Shown in pieces: positions 33,380 to 43,350 of a stretch of 64,000 nucleotides of DNA (the stretch's first letter is position 1; each line of letters begins with the position of its first letter). The position numbers and the translations under genes are program-made. The notes under the pieces are model-generated. The model worked only from the letters and a program-made list of their open reading frames with translations, was not told where the DNA came from and did not search any database. Origin of the DNA: Qipengyuania sphaerica (lineage in GTDB: Bacteria; Pseudomonadota; Alphaproteobacteria; Sphingomonadales; Sphingomonadaceae); contig NZ_JAIGNR010000003.1 of the NCBI RefSeq assembly GCF_019711595.1, positions 248,001 through 312,000 of the forward strand, given 5' to 3'.

Positions 33380-34375
33380 ATGACCGACCCCCGTTACGAC
33401 GTCGTCGCGATCGGCAATGCCATCGTCGACGTGATGGCACCCTGCGAAGACGAACTCATCGAGGAGCTGGGTCTCGCCAAGGGCGGGATGACCCTCGTCG
33501 ATACCGAGCGCGCGAAAGAGCTTTACGATGCCATGGGGCGCGCGACGGAAATTTCGGGAGGCTCGGCGGCCAACACCCTCGCCGGAATGGCCGCGCTGGG
33601 TGCGCAGTGCGCATTCGTCGGCCAGGTCGCCAAGGACCAGCTGGGCGATATCTTCGCGCATGACATCCGCGCAGTGGGCATCGATTTCGACACGCAGCCC
33701 CGCGAAGGTGACCCGCCGACCGCGCGCTGCCTCATCTTCGTGACGCCCGACGGCGAGCGGACGATGAACACCTTCCTCGGCGCGAGCCAGTTCCTGCCGC
33801 CCGCCGCCTTGGACGAGAACCTCATTGCCAGCGCAGGTGTGCTCTATCTCGAAGGCTATCTCTGGGACCCCGAAGAACCCCGCAGCGCCATGCGCCGCGC
33901 GATCGACGTGTCGCGCAATGCGGGCCGCAAGGTGGCCTTCACCGCTAGCGAGAGCTTCGTGATCGACCGCCACGGCGACGATTTCCGGGCGCTGATCGAC
34001 GAAGGCAAGATCGACATCCTCTTCGTCAACGAACACGAACTTGCGACGCTTACAGGCGAGGATGATTTCGACGCGGGCCTCGCTGCCCTGGAAGACAAGG
34101 TCCCGACCCTGGTCGCCACCCGCAGCGCCAAGGGTGCAGTCGCGATCGAGAACGGCAACCGCGCCGAAGTCGCTGCCGAGCCGATCGACAAGGTCGTCGA
34201 CACCACCGGCGCAGGCGACCTTTTCGCCGCAGGCTTCCTCACCGGCCACACGCGCGGCGAGAATCTCGAAACCTGCCTACGCATGGGCGCAATCTGTGCG
34301 GGCGAGATCATCAGCCATATCGGTGCCCGCTCCGAAAAGGATCTGAAGGCGCTGGTGGCGGAGAAGCTGGGCTGA
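33380..34375 (+). CDS. PfkB-family sugar/adenosine kinase
   Basis: A 331-residue ribokinase-fold enzyme. Seen: YDVVAIGNAIVDVMA at the N-terminus, ISGGSAANTLAGMAALG (substrate/Gly-Gly motif), ERTMNTFLGA, and the C-terminal VDTTGAGDLFAAGFL with the anion hole and catalytic Asp. The sequence is closest in style to the adenosine-kinase branch that is common in alphaproteobacteria; the substrate is inferred. A terminator follows at 34457-34486. Confidence 0.85.
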   Translation: MTDPRYDVVAIGNAIVDVMAPCEDELIEELGLAKGGMTLVDTERAKELYDAMGRATEISGGSAANTLAGMAALGAQCAFVGQVAKDQLGDIFAHDIRAVGIDFDTQPREGDPPTARCLIFVTPDGERTMNTFLGASQFLPPAALDENLIASAGVLYLEGYLWDPEEPRSAMRRAIDVSRNAGRKVAFTASESFVIDRHGDDFRALIDEGKIDILFVNEHELATLTGEDDFDAGLAALEDKVPTLVATRSAKGAVAIENGNRAEVAAEPIDKVVDTTGAGDLFAAGFLTGHTRGENLETCLRMGAICAGEIISHIGARSEKDLKALVAEKLG

Positions 34376-34689
34376 GTTGCACTTCGCGCAAGTTGACGAA
34401 GTACATCCGCCCCGCCGGCTGATTCGTTTCCAAGGGCGCAACTGCAAAAAACCACGAAAGCCCCGCTGCCAAGGCGGGGCTTTTTTAGTGCGTCATAGGC
34501 GCGCTTTTTCAAGGAGCCGTCCCCGCCGTACCGTAGCGGCAGAGCTGTAGGAAAGACATTTCCGCCCCTCCTCGGGCACGAAAGAATTTCACTTCGCAAC
34601 CTTGCGCCGCCGCCGTGCATGGTGAAGGAAATCCCGCGACGCAGCCCGCAAATCCGGGCGCGAGAGGATGACCAGCGGAGAGCGACGCA
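34376..34689. other. Intergenic region between the PfkB kinase and acyl-CoA dehydrogenase genes
   Basis: It holds the terminator at 34457-34486 and about 200 nt of upstream sequence for the acyl-CoA dehydrogenase operon. I find no open frame with a ribosome site and no RNA gene. A GGAG ribosome site lies about 9 nt before the next ATG. Confidence 0.6.
34457..34486 (+). terminator. Rho-independent terminator after the PfkB kinase gene
   Basis: Stem AAAGCCCCGC (34457-34466) with GCGGGGCTTT (34474-34483), a 7-nt loop and six Ts in a row (34481-34486). The same stem core is reused at 37802-37836. Confidence 0.88.
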
Positions 34690-35889
34690 ATGAATCTCGA
34701 TTTCACCCCCGAAGAGCAGGCTTTCCGCGACGAAGTGCGCGCCTTCATCGCAGAAAACTATCCCGAGCACCTTGGCGATGTGGGCCTGCGCGAAGACCTC
34801 TCGCGCGAGGATTTCCTCGCCTGGCACAAGATCCTCGGCGAAAAGGGCTGGTCGGTCCCCGCATGGCCCGAGCAATATGGCGGCACCGGCTGGACCCCGA
34901 CCCAGCGCTATATCTGGTCGGAGGAGAATGCGCGGGTGAATGCGGTCATGCCGCTGCCCTTCGGCGTGTCGATGGTCGGCCCCGTCATCTATACTTTCGG
35001 CAATGAAGAGCAGAAGGCGAAGCACCTCCCCGGCATCCGCAGCGGCGAGGTGTGGTGGTGCCAGGGCTATTCCGAACCGGGCGCAGGCTCCGACCTCGCC
35101 TCGCTCAAGACAACCGCGGTGCGCGATGGCGACCACTATGTCATCAACGGCCAGAAGACCTGGACCACGCTGGCCCAATATGCCGACTGGGGCTTCTTCC
35201 TCTGCCGCACCGATCCGGATGCCGCCAAGCCGCAGGAAGGCATCAGCTTCATCCTCGTCGACATGAAAACGCCCGGCGTCGAAGTGAAGCCGATCAAGCT
35301 TCTCGACGGCGGTTACGAGGTCAACGAGACCTGGCTCACCGACGTGCGCGTGCCGGTCGAAAACCTCGTCGGCGAAGAGAACAAGGGCTGGACCTACGCC
35401 AAGTTCCTGCTCGCCCATGAACGCAGCGGCATTGCAGGTGTCGCGCGCTCGAAACGCGGCGTGGAAAAGCTGCGCGAAATTGCTGCCAACGAAACGCTCG
35501 ATGGCGCGCCGCTGATCGAGGACTTCGATTTCGCCCGCAAGGTGAGCCAGCTCGAAATCGACCTCGCCGCGCTCGAAATCACCGAACTGCGCACGCTGGC
35601 GGGCGAGCAGGCGGGCAACGGCCCGGGACCGGAAAGCTCGATCCTCAAGATCAAGGGCACAGAAATCCAGCAGCGCCTGACCGAGCTCACGCTGGAGGCG
35701 GTCGGCAGCTATGCCGCGCCCTATTATCACAGCATCGCGAACGACGACGGGAGCAACGAATATCCGGTCGGCCCCGACTATTCGGCGCATGCGGCGGAAA
35801 CATATTTCAACATGCGCAAGACCTCGATCTACGGCGGATCGAACGAGATCCAGCGCAACATCATCACGAAAATGATCCTCGGCCTCTAA
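34690..35889 (+). CDS. Acyl-CoA dehydrogenase, subunit 1
   Basis: A 399-residue flavoprotein dehydrogenase. Seen: FTPEEQAFRDEVRAFI, WCQGYSEPGAGSDLASLKTTA, YVINGQKTWTTLAQYADW (FAD/substrate loop) and C-terminal SIYGGSNEIQRNIITKMILGL. It is paired with the next gene 28 nt downstream. Such tandem, unequal acyl-CoA dehydrogenases often form alpha2beta2 complexes acting on bulky or aromatic acyl-CoAs (established for steroid-side-chain enzymes); the substrate here is unknown. Confidence 0.9.
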   Translation: MNLDFTPEEQAFRDEVRAFIAENYPEHLGDVGLREDLSREDFLAWHKILGEKGWSVPAWPEQYGGTGWTPTQRYIWSEENARVNAVMPLPFGVSMVGPVIYTFGNEEQKAKHLPGIRSGEVWWCQGYSEPGAGSDLASLKTTAVRDGDHYVINGQKTWTTLAQYADWGFFLCRTDPDAAKPQEGISFILVDMKTPGVEVKPIKLLDGGYEVNETWLTDVRVPVENLVGEENKGWTYAKFLLAHERSGIAGVARSKRGVEKLREIAANETLDGAPLIEDFDFARKVSQLEIDLAALEITELRTLAGEQAGNGPGPESSILKIKGTEIQQRLTELTLEAVGSYAAPYYHSIANDDGSNEYPVGPDYSAHAAETYFNMRKTSIYGGSNEIQRNIITKMILGL

Positions 35890-35917
35890 GGCCAGAGTTC
35901 TAGCGGAGAGAGACCCC

Positions 35918-37048
35918 GTGGATTTCAACTTCACCGAAGAACAGGACATGGTTCGCGACGGTCTGTCGCGCCTCGTCCGCGAGCAGTACGACTGGGAAAC
36001 GCGCCGCAAGGCCATCGAGAGCGAGGCCGGATGGCGGCCCGAGATCTGGGCGCAGCTGGCCGAGCTAGGCATCCTCGGCATGCCCTTCAGCGAAGACGTC
36101 GGCGGCTTCGGCGGCGGCGCGGTCGATGCGATGATCGTGATGGAGGAATTCGGCAAGGGCCTGGTGGTCGAACCCTTCGTCCCCACCGTGGTCTGCGCGG
36201 GCGGCTTCCTCAAGCACGCGGGCAGCGAGTCCCAGCGCGAGGAGCACCTGTCCGCCATCATCGACGGCAGCCGCGTCTTCGCCTTCGCCTATGCCGAACC
36301 GCGCGGTCGCTATGACTATGCCGACCTTGAAACCACCGCGAAGAAGGACGGCGACGGCTACGTGCTCAACGGCCACAAGGCCGTCGTCATCGGCGCGCCC
36401 TGGGCGAGCCATTTCGTCGTCACCGCGCGCACCGGAGGCGATCGCCGCGACCGCGAGGGCGTGAGTGTCTTCATCGTCGACAAGAGCGCGGACGGCATCA
36501 CCACCCGCGATTACGAGACCGTCGACGGCCGCCGTGCCTCGGAAGTCTATTTCGAGAACGTCTCGGTCCCCGCCGATGCGCTGATCGGGGAAGAGGGCGG
36601 TGCCCTGCCGCTGATCGAGCAGGTCACCGACGAAGCCATCGCCGCCCAGTGCGCCGAGGCCTGCGGAGCGATGAAGGTCGCGCACGCCATGACGCTCGAA
36701 TATTCGAAGCAGCGCAAGCAGTTCGGCGTTCCGATCGGCAAGTTCCAGGTCCTCCAGCACCGCATGGTCGACATGTACACCGCTTACGAGACCGCGGTTT
36801 CGCTGACCTATCTCGCCACGATCAAGCTCGACGCAGGCGAAAAGGAGCGCAAGCGCGCGGCCTCGTCAGCCAAGGTCGGCGTCGGCCAGTCGGCGCGCTT
36901 CATCGGGCAGGAAGCGGTCCAGATCCACGGCGGCAACGGCGTGACCGACGAATATGCGGTGGGTCACTACTTCAAGCGGCTGACGATCTTCGAGAACGAA
37001 TTCGGCAATGTGGACCACCATTTGAAGCGGCACGTTTCGCTGGGTTGA
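35918..37048 (+). CDS. Acyl-CoA dehydrogenase, subunit 2
   Basis: A 376-residue partner of the upstream enzyme. Seen: FTEEQDMVRDGLSRLVREQYDWE, GYVLNGHKAVVIGAPWASHFVV, YSKQRKQFGVPIGKFQVLQHRMVDMY and QIHGGNGVTDEYAVGHYFKRLTIFENEFG. GTG start with a GGAGAG ribosome site 8 nt upstream. Probably translated from one mRNA with subunit 1. Confidence 0.9.
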   Translation: MDFNFTEEQDMVRDGLSRLVREQYDWETRRKAIESEAGWRPEIWAQLAELGILGMPFSEDVGGFGGGAVDAMIVMEEFGKGLVVEPFVPTVVCAGGFLKHAGSESQREEHLSAIIDGSRVFAFAYAEPRGRYDYADLETTAKKDGDGYVLNGHKAVVIGAPWASHFVVTARTGGDRRDREGVSVFIVDKSADGITTRDYETVDGRRASEVYFENVSVPADALIGEEGGALPLIEQVTDEAIAAQCAEACGAMKVAHAMTLEYSKQRKQFGVPIGKFQVLQHRMVDMYTAYETAVSLTYLATIKLDAGEKERKRAASSAKVGVGQSARFIGQEAVQIHGGNGVTDEYAVGHYFKRLTIFENEFGNVDHHLKRHVSLG

Positions 37049-37196
37049 TTGAGAAAATCCGAGGGGCCGTAGGTGCGGCTTCTCGGACCAACCGTGCCGG
37101 TTGCGGTCAGTCCGCTAACGACCCGATTGCGGTTCTAGACCTCACCTTCGAAGCTCGCCATAAGCTGACCTCGAAAGCTAATCGCGAGATAGTCCG

Positions 37197-37637
37197 ATGC
37201 GCGTCGAACTCAGTTGCTGGCTTCCCAAGAAACCGGAATGGGTTTGGGAGCGTGTGCAGCAGTCCTCTACTTTAGACTTCGTGGCGGGACCTCTCATTCA
37301 ATTTCGACCAAAAGCATCCGCCTTTCCGTCTGTTTGGAAAGAAGGAGACTATGCTGCCAGCATGCGCCTTTTTGGTGTCCTTCCAGTCGGCAATCAAACT
37401 ATTGGGATCGAGTATCCTCCCGATGCACCACCGATGACGTTGCGGGACAATGGACATGGCACCATGGCCAAGAAGTGGGACCATTGGATTTTTGTCCGGT
37501 CTGAAGGAGAGGGAACTTACTATACTGACCGCGTGGACGTATCCGCTGGCGTACTCACGCCATTTGTGGCCCTCTTCGCAAAGCTCTTCTATTCTCATCG
37601 CCAACGCAGATGGAAGAAGCTGGCAGATTTGGCATAA
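37197..37637 (+). CDS. SRPBCC-like protein, unknown, atypical base composition
   Basis: 146 residues, no signal peptide. Patterns such as MRVELSCWLPKKPEWVWERVQQSSTLDFV at the start and KKWDHWIFVRSEGEGTYYTDRVDVSAGVLTPFVALFAKLFYSHRQRRW at the end suggest an SRPBCC/START-type helix-grip fold, but this is not certain. Codon and base use are visibly less GC-rich than in all neighbours, so it may be recently acquired. No clear ribosome site. Confidence 0.55.
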   Translation: MRVELSCWLPKKPEWVWERVQQSSTLDFVAGPLIQFRPKASAFPSVWKEGDYAASMRLFGVLPVGNQTIGIEYPPDAPPMTLRDNGHGTMAKKWDHWIFVRSEGEGTYYTDRVDVSAGVLTPFVALFAKLFYSHRQRRWKKLADLA

Positions 37638-37801
37638 TATGTCTCTTATCGACAGATTGGCGCGCTAAGCAGACCGGCAGCTTTCCACCCAATTTCAGTC
37701 CTATCGGTTAACTCTCGCGTTGCCCGATAGCTGACATTCCCGGCGGCCGATCAATTCACCCATGCCGCTCGCGGCGCGCTTCGCGCACTGGCAGAACAAA
37801 G

Positions 37802-37836
37802 AAGCCCCGCCTCGGTTGCAAGGCGGGGCTTTTCTT
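37802..37836. terminator. Terminator between convergent genes
   Basis: Stem AAGCCCCGCC (37802-37811) with GGCGGGGCTT (37822-37831), a 10-nt loop and a TTTTC tail on the + strand; the - strand tail is TTCTTTG. It repeats the stem core of 34457-34486. It separates the SRPBCC-like gene from the leftward metalloprotease gene. Confidence 0.8.
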
Positions 37837-37852
37837 TAGTGCAACCGCCGCA

Positions 37853-40393
37853 TCAGCGCCGTTCGAATTCCTCGATCAGCGAAAGGATGTGGCCGCGGTG
37901 CGCGCGGGTTTCCGCGTTGGCCGAGCCGCCCGAGGCGATCGCCTTTATCTCCCTGATGCTGGCGAGTGCTGCCGAGCGCGCGACATAGTCGAAATTCGGC
38001 TGCGCCTGCGGCCCGACCGGTGTCTGCTGCATGCCGCCGCCCTTGCCGCCAGCGACCGCGAGCAGGCGGGTGACATATTCGATCTGCAGGTTCTGGCGGT
38101 AGGTGTTGACTGCCCCCGCCTTGTCGGCATCGAATACCATCCCGGTCAGCTCGTCCATGTAGCTGGCGACCGAATAGGTCCCGCCATATCGGCGTGCATC
38201 GGTCAGGCGCGACAGCACATTGGGGTGGAGCAGGTGGTTCAGCAGGCCGCGCTGCATCGTCAGGGCGCGGTCATGCGGCTGCGGGTCGATCCGCTCGCCA
38301 AACGCATTGAATCCGCGCCGCTGGATTTGCAGGCGGTTCAGCAGGTTCTCGCCTGCCGCGAAGGCATCGGGCGCGAGGGCGATGCGGTATACAGTCGCCA
38401 GGGCACGTCGCTGCTCTGCCGCGGGGACCGGGACGAAGGGCTGTTGCGCGCCCGACTGGCCGACATTGGAGCGGTTGTTGAATACCCCGCCGATCCAGCG
38501 CGATGCCACCTCGGCGGCGCGATATTTCTGCTGCGACAACAGGGCGTAGCTGGTGACCAGCGACTGGTAGCTGTCGCCCGGTTCGAGCACGCGGTCGGGC
38601 AGGTCGAGCATGGCCTGGTCCATCAGTGCGGCATGCTGCCCGGCCCAGGTGATCGGATCGTCCGACAGGTCGTTGATCATCACGCGGGGATCGATGTGGC
38701 GGCCGGGTGCGCGCAGGTCGTCGGCATCGTTGCCGAAAGCCAGTTGCGGCTCGGTCGAACGCGCGAGGATGCCGTCGATAGCGGCGTTTTCCGGGGTGTA
38801 GCCGAACTGGATCGCCCAGATGTCATAGGGGCCGGGGCGGTCGATGGCATACTGGCCCTGCGTTTCACCAGGCCGCGCGAGGTTGACCGCGGGATAGTCC
38901 ATGACCGAATTGGTCGGGAGGACGCCCGGCGTGTCCAGCGCGTCGAGATCGACCGTGCTGGTGGAGCGCATGTTGTGGTTGAGCCCCAGGGTGTGACCGA
39001 TCTCGTGGATGATCAGGTAATACAGATACTGGCGCACGAGCGGGTCGTTCTGCACCTCTGCCACGCCCTGCGCCGAGGCCAGGATGCGCGCGGTCATCAG
39101 ATCCGCCTTGAGGCGGTCGCCGAGGTCGCAATCGCGGCCCTGGTGGTCATGCCCGGAACTCGCCGATTGTGAGCCGAAGATATCGGTCAGCCGCACGCCG
39201 CGGGTGATGAAGCTGTATTCGAGCATGATGTCGGCGCCGAGAATCTCGCCGGTCCGCGGGTTGGTGAAGCTGGGCCCGTAACCACCGAAAGGCGGATTGG
39301 GCGAGGAGGTCCAGCGAAGCACGTTATAGCGCACGTCGCCGGCATCCCACCGGGCATCGTCGGGCTGGATTTCCACCCGGATCGCGTTGGAGAACCCCGC
39401 CGCTTCGAAGGCCGTGTTCCACGTGAGCGCCGCATCGCGGATCATCCCGCGCAATTCGAGCGGTGTGGTATTCTCGATCCAGAAGGTGATCGGTTTTACC
39501 GGATCGGAGATTTGTGCGCCCGGGTCCTTTTTCTGCAGGCGCCAGCGATTGATGACATCGCGGTAGGGCGTGAAGGAATCGGAGGTGAGGTCGTCGACCT
39601 GGCTGGTGAAGTAGCCCACCCGGTAATCGTCGAAGCGCGGTTCGAATCCCGCTTCGGGCATTTCAAGGAAGGAATGCTGGACCAGGATCGCCACCGAACG
39701 GGCATCGGTTATGTCGGGGTTGCCGTAATTGACGGGCTTGGGATTGTCGAAAACATACTCGACGCGGAAATCGGTGTTTTCAGGGAAGTTGATCGCTTCG
39801 GCTATACGCGTCTTGTCCTTGGACAGCTCGCCAAGCGCGAAACTTTGCCCCGGTTTGGAATCCGGGTCCTGCCAGGGGCGAACCTGGTGGAGCGATTCGT
39901 TTTCGAGCAGCTCGTCGGCCGAAATCAGCACGCGCCGGCCGTCCTTGCTTTCCGCGGCAATGGGCAGATTGGCGAGCGGTGCGCGCGCGACATTGGCCGT
40001 GGCTGCACGCGAAATCGCATTGTCGGGATCGAAGTAATAGCTGGTGTTGATCGCCTCCACCTCGACACGGTCGAACCGGCGGTTGAAGCTCACGATCCGG
40101 TTGTCGCGGAAGTTGCCGCGGAAGTGGCCCGCTTCGACGGGACCGTTCTCGGTGTAGGTGAAGTAGATGAATTCGTCGCCCAGCTGCGAGGCGTCGATCT
40201 CCATGTAGATTTCGCCGGTTTCGGGGTCGCGATAAAGGGGAAACAGTCCCTCGGTCTTGGTGAAATCGGAAACGAAGGCGGCAATATCCTTCTTTTCCTC
40301 CTCGCCGGATTCCTTGTCCTTATCCTTGTCCTTGGCCTGCGCCCCGGTTGCCGAAAGCAGCGCCGCACTGGCCAGCAAGATCCACTTTTTCAT
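37853..40393 (-). CDS. Zinc-dependent metalloprotease (DUF5117/DUF4953 type), secreted
   Basis: 846 residues. Signal peptide MKKWILLASAALLSATGAQA, then a Lys/Asp/Glu run (KDKDKDKESGEEEKKD, 21-36). A DUF5117-like beta domain is followed by the protease core with HEIGHTLGLNHN (zinc His463, His467, His473; catalytic Glu464). Members are large exported proteases of unknown substrate. The longer frame to 40474 is excluded because the signal peptide begins at 40393. Confidence 0.87.
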   Translation of the reverse strand: MKKWILLASAALLSATGAQAKDKDKDKESGEEEKKDIAAFVSDFTKTEGLFPLYRDPETGEIYMEIDASQLGDEFIYFTYTENGPVEAGHFRGNFRDNRIVSFNRRFDRVEVEAINTSYYFDPDNAISRAATANVARAPLANLPIAAESKDGRRVLISADELLENESLHQVRPWQDPDSKPGQSFALGELSKDKTRIAEAINFPENTDFRVEYVFDNPKPVNYGNPDITDARSVAILVQHSFLEMPEAGFEPRFDDYRVGYFTSQVDDLTSDSFTPYRDVINRWRLQKKDPGAQISDPVKPITFWIENTTPLELRGMIRDAALTWNTAFEAAGFSNAIRVEIQPDDARWDAGDVRYNVLRWTSSPNPPFGGYGPSFTNPRTGEILGADIMLEYSFITRGVRLTDIFGSQSASSGHDHQGRDCDLGDRLKADLMTARILASAQGVAEVQNDPLVRQYLYYLIIHEIGHTLGLNHNMRSTSTVDLDALDTPGVLPTNSVMDYPAVNLARPGETQGQYAIDRPGPYDIWAIQFGYTPENAAIDGILARSTEPQLAFGNDADDLRAPGRHIDPRVMINDLSDDPITWAGQHAALMDQAMLDLPDRVLEPGDSYQSLVTSYALLSQQKYRAAEVASRWIGGVFNNRSNVGQSGAQQPFVPVPAAEQRRALATVYRIALAPDAFAAGENLLNRLQIQRRGFNAFGERIDPQPHDRALTMQRGLLNHLLHPNVLSRLTDARRYGGTYSVASYMDELTGMVFDADKAGAVNTYRQNLQIEYVTRLLAVAGGKGGGMQQTPVGPQAQPNFDYVARSAALASIREIKAIASGGSANAETRAHRGHILSLIEEFERR

Positions 40394-40430
40394 CCGATTC
40401 CTCTCCTTGAAATATATTTTGTTCCGGCCT

Positions 40431-41708
40431 TCAGCCGTGCCGTTCGCGGCGCACTTCCCTTTGCCCGATATCACGGCGGCAGAAGCCGTCTCGGAAATCT
40501 ATCGCGTCGACGGCTGCATAGGCCGCGCGCTGGGCTTCGGTGGCGCTTGAGCCCTTTGCGGTGACGTTGAGCACGCGGCCGCCGCTTGCGACGAGCTGGT
40601 CGCCCTCGCGGCTGGTCCCGGCGTGGAAGACCTTGGCGCCGTTTGCCTCGGATTCTCCCAAGTCGATGCTGCCGCCCTTCTTCGGCGTACCGGGATAGCC
40701 CTCTGCCGCCATCACCACCGTCAGCGCAAAATCGTCGCTCATTTTCGGCGGTTCGATCTCGCCCAGCCGTCGCTCGGCGCAGGCGAGCATCAATTCGACG
40801 AGGTCGCTCTCCAGCCGCATCATCAGCACCTGGCATTCGGGATCGCCGAAGCGGACGTTGTATTCGATCAGCTGCGGGCCCGATTTGGTCAGCATCAGCC
40901 CGGCATAGAGCACGCCGGAATAGGGCATGCCTTCCTCGCGCATGGTGCGCACGGTGGGCTCGATGATTTCCTTCATCGCCTGTTCGCGCAGCTTGTCGGT
41001 CAGCACGGGGGCGGGCGAATAGGCGCCCATGCCGCCGGTGTTGGGGCCTTCGTCGCCATCGCCCACGCGCTTGTGGTCCTGCGCGCTGGCGAGCGGCACG
41101 ATGGTCTCGCCGTCGGTGAGTGCGAAGAAGCTGGCCTCCTCGCCGGTCAGGAATTCCTCGATCACCACCTCGGCGCCCGCGCTGCCGAACTTGCCATCGA
41201 ACATCTCGGACAGCGCGTGCTGCGCCTCCTCGCGCGTTTCGGCGATGACCACGCCCTTGCCTGCTGCGAGACCATCGGCCTTGAGCACGAAGGGGGCATC
41301 GAAGCGCTTCAATTTACCCCATGCCTCTTCGAGCGAGGCGGTGCGGTAGTATTTGGCGGTGGGGATGCCTGCGCGCTCGCACAGATCCTTGGTGAAGCCC
41401 TTGCTGCCTTCGAGCTGCGCGGCGGCTTTCGAGGGGCCGAAGCTGAGGATGCCAGCTTGTTCGAGGCTGTCGGCCAAGCCTTCGACCAGCGGGCCTTCGG
41501 GGCCGATCACGACGAGGCCGATGGCCTCTTCCTCGCAGAACTTGACCACGGCCGCATGGTCGCTGCTATCGAGCGGGACACAGGTAGCGCATTCTTCCAT
41601 GCCGGGGTTGCCGGGGCTCGCCCACAGCTTGTCGCACATCGGCGATTGCGCCAGTTTCCACGCCAGCGCATGTTCGCGCCCGCCGCTGCCGAGCAAAAGG
41701 ATATTCAT
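40431..41708 (-). CDS. purD: Phosphoribosylamine-glycine ligase
   Basis: A 425-residue ATP-grasp enzyme making glycinamide ribonucleotide in purine synthesis. Seen: [81 protein letters not shown] and [12 protein letters not shown] near the C-terminus. The ATG start overlaps the start codon of xseA on the other strand (41706-41709, CATG). Confidence 0.95.
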   Translation of the reverse strand: MNILLLGSGGREHALAWKLAQSPMCDKLWASPGNPGMEECATCVPLDSSDHAAVVKFCEEEAIGLVVIGPEGPLVEGLADSLEQAGILSFGPSKAAAQLEGSKGFTKDLCERAGIPTAKYYRTASLEEAWGKLKRFDAPFVLKADGLAAGKGVVIAETREEAQHALSEMFDGKFGSAGAEVVIEEFLTGEEASFFALTDGETIVPLASAQDHKRVGDGDEGPNTGGMGAYSPAPVLTDKLREQAMKEIIEPTVRTMREEGMPYSGVLYAGLMLTKSGPQLIEYNVRFGDPECQVLMMRLESDLVELMLACAERRLGEIEPPKMSDDFALTVVMAAEGYPGTPKKGGSIDLGESEANGAKVFHAGTSREGDQLVASGGRVLNVTAKGSSATEAQRAAYAAVDAIDFRDGFCRRDIGQREVRRERHG

Positions 41709-43116
41709 GGCCGCAGATTTCCCACCCGATGATGACACTGACGGTCTGGTAGCGAAGCCCCGCCCCGGCGACAACGCCGAGCCGCTGTCGGTGAGCGAAA
41801 TCTCGAACATTCTGAAGCGCACGGTGGAGGACCGCTTCGGGTTCGTCCGGCTGCGCGGCGAATTGTCGGGGGTGAAGCGCGCGGCCTCGGGCCATCTCTA
41901 CGCGGCGCTGAAGGACGAAAAGGCGGTGATCGATGCGGTCATGTGGCGCGGCAATACCCAGCGCCTGCCGTTCCAGCCGGAGGACGGGCTGGAAGTGATC
42001 GCCTCCGGAAAGCTGACGACCTATCCGGGGCGCAGCAAATACCAGATCGTTGTCGAGCGGATGGAACTGGCGGGCGAGGGGGCCTTGCTGGCGCTGCTCG
42101 AAAAGGCCCGCGCAAGGCTGGCGGCAGAAGGCCTGTTCGACGAGCGGCGGAAGCGCGCGCTTCCTTTCCTCCCGCGCACCATCGGCGTGGTCACCTCGCC
42201 AACGGGTGCGGTCATTCGCGACATTCTCCACCGGCTGGCGGACCGTTTCCCGAGCCGCGTGGTCGTGTGGCCCGTCCTGGTGCAGGGGCAGGGTGCTGCA
42301 TCGCAGGTCGCGAATGCCGTGCGCGGGTTCTCGGCAATGCCGGAGGGCAATCCCGACCGGCCCGACCTCGTCATCGTTGCACGCGGGGGCGGCTCGATCG
42401 AGGATTTGTGGAGCTTCAACGAGGAAGAGGTGGTGCGCGCCATCGCCGAGTGCACGATCCCGACGATCAGCGCGGTGGGGCACGAAACCGACACCACGCT
42501 CGCCGATTTCGCCGCCGACCGCCGCGCCCCCACGCCCACTGCGGCGGCGGAGATTGCCGTGCCGGTCCGCGCCGAACTTGCCGCCACTCTTGCCGATTTC
42601 GGCGCCCGCAAGAAACGCGCGATCCTCAGGCCCGTGCAGCTGGGCCGCGAAAGGCTGGAGGCGCGCGCCGACCGGCTGCCCTCGCCCGAAGCCCTTCTGC
42701 AGCCGCAGGCGCAGAGGCTCGACGATCTGGCCACCCGCCTCGGCCATGGCCTGCGCGAAAGGGCGGCACGGGCACGCGAACGGCTGCAATCGGACCGCGC
42801 GCGGTTGAACGCGCCGCTGCTCAAGAGCCGCCTCCAACAGGCGCAGGAGCGATTAGCGGCGACCTCGCGGCTGATGGTCTCGCTCGATCCCGATAATGTG
42901 CTGAAGCGCGGCTATGTACGCGTGGTCGGACCGGAAGGGCGCACACTGACCGATGCGGCTGCTGCGGCAAAGCACGCGGCGCTGACGCTCAAGTTCCGCG
43001 ATGGCGATGTGGCCGTTTCCACCGGCGAAGCCTCGCCGCCCGCCGCTGCACCCGCCCCCAGGCGCAAACCGGCGAAAAAGGGAACGCCGCCCGCACAGGA
43101 CGATTTGTTTGGTTAG
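41707..43116 (+). CDS. xseA: Exodeoxyribonuclease VII large subunit
   Basis: 469 residues. An OB-fold N-terminal domain ([54 protein letters not shown]) precedes the catalytic domain with [46 protein letters not shown] and [28 protein letters not shown]. The C-terminal half is a long coiled coil. An AAGGA site lies 5 nt upstream of the ATG. The small subunit XseB is not in the window. Confidence 0.95.
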   Translation: MAADFPPDDDTDGLVAKPRPGDNAEPLSVSEISNILKRTVEDRFGFVRLRGELSGVKRAASGHLYAALKDEKAVIDAVMWRGNTQRLPFQPEDGLEVIASGKLTTYPGRSKYQIVVERMELAGEGALLALLEKARARLAAEGLFDERRKRALPFLPRTIGVVTSPTGAVIRDILHRLADRFPSRVVVWPVLVQGQGAASQVANAVRGFSAMPEGNPDRPDLVIVARGGGSIEDLWSFNEEEVVRAIAECTIPTISAVGHETDTTLADFAADRRAPTPTAAAEIAVPVRAELAATLADFGARKKRAILRPVQLGRERLEARADRLPSPEALLQPQAQRLDDLATRLGHGLRERAARARERLQSDRARLNAPLLKSRLQQAQERLAATSRLMVSLDPDNVLKRGYVRVVGPEGRTLTDAAAAAKHAALTLKFRDGDVAVSTGEASPPAAAPAPRRKPAKKGTPPAQDDLFG

Positions 43117-43140
43117 GCTTCAGCTGCTAGGGCGCGACCC

Positions 43141-43350
43141 ATGTTGATGAACAAGAATTCCGGCCCCTCCTCCGGCGAGGCCAAGCTGCACTACGGCCCC
43201 AACGGCTTTCGCGTCCTGCGCACCGGCAACCACGTGTTCTGCGCGGCAAGCGGCGTACCCATCCCGCTCGAGGAATTGCGCTACTGGTCGGTCGAGCACC
43301 AGGAGGCCTATGCCACGCCGCAGCTCGCGACCGAGCGGCTGAAGCCGTGA
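43141..43350 (+). CDS. DUF2093 protein
   Basis: A 69-residue small soluble protein with the DUF2093 core: AKLHYGPNGFRVLRTGNHVFCAASGVPIPLEELRYWSVEHQEAYATPQLATER. It is 24 nt downstream of xseA and overlaps the M23 peptidase GTG by 4 nt; the xseA-DUF2093 pairing is common in alphaproteobacteria. Function unknown. Confidence 0.85.
   Translation: MLMNKNSGPSSGEAKLHYGPNGFRVLRTGNHVFCAASGVPIPLEELRYWSVEHQEAYATPQLATERLKP

Noticed and set aside
33856-36261. An 801-residue frame spanning kinase and dehydrogenase genes on the - strand
   Set aside because: It crosses two certain genes and a terminator, with repetitive low-complexity translation.
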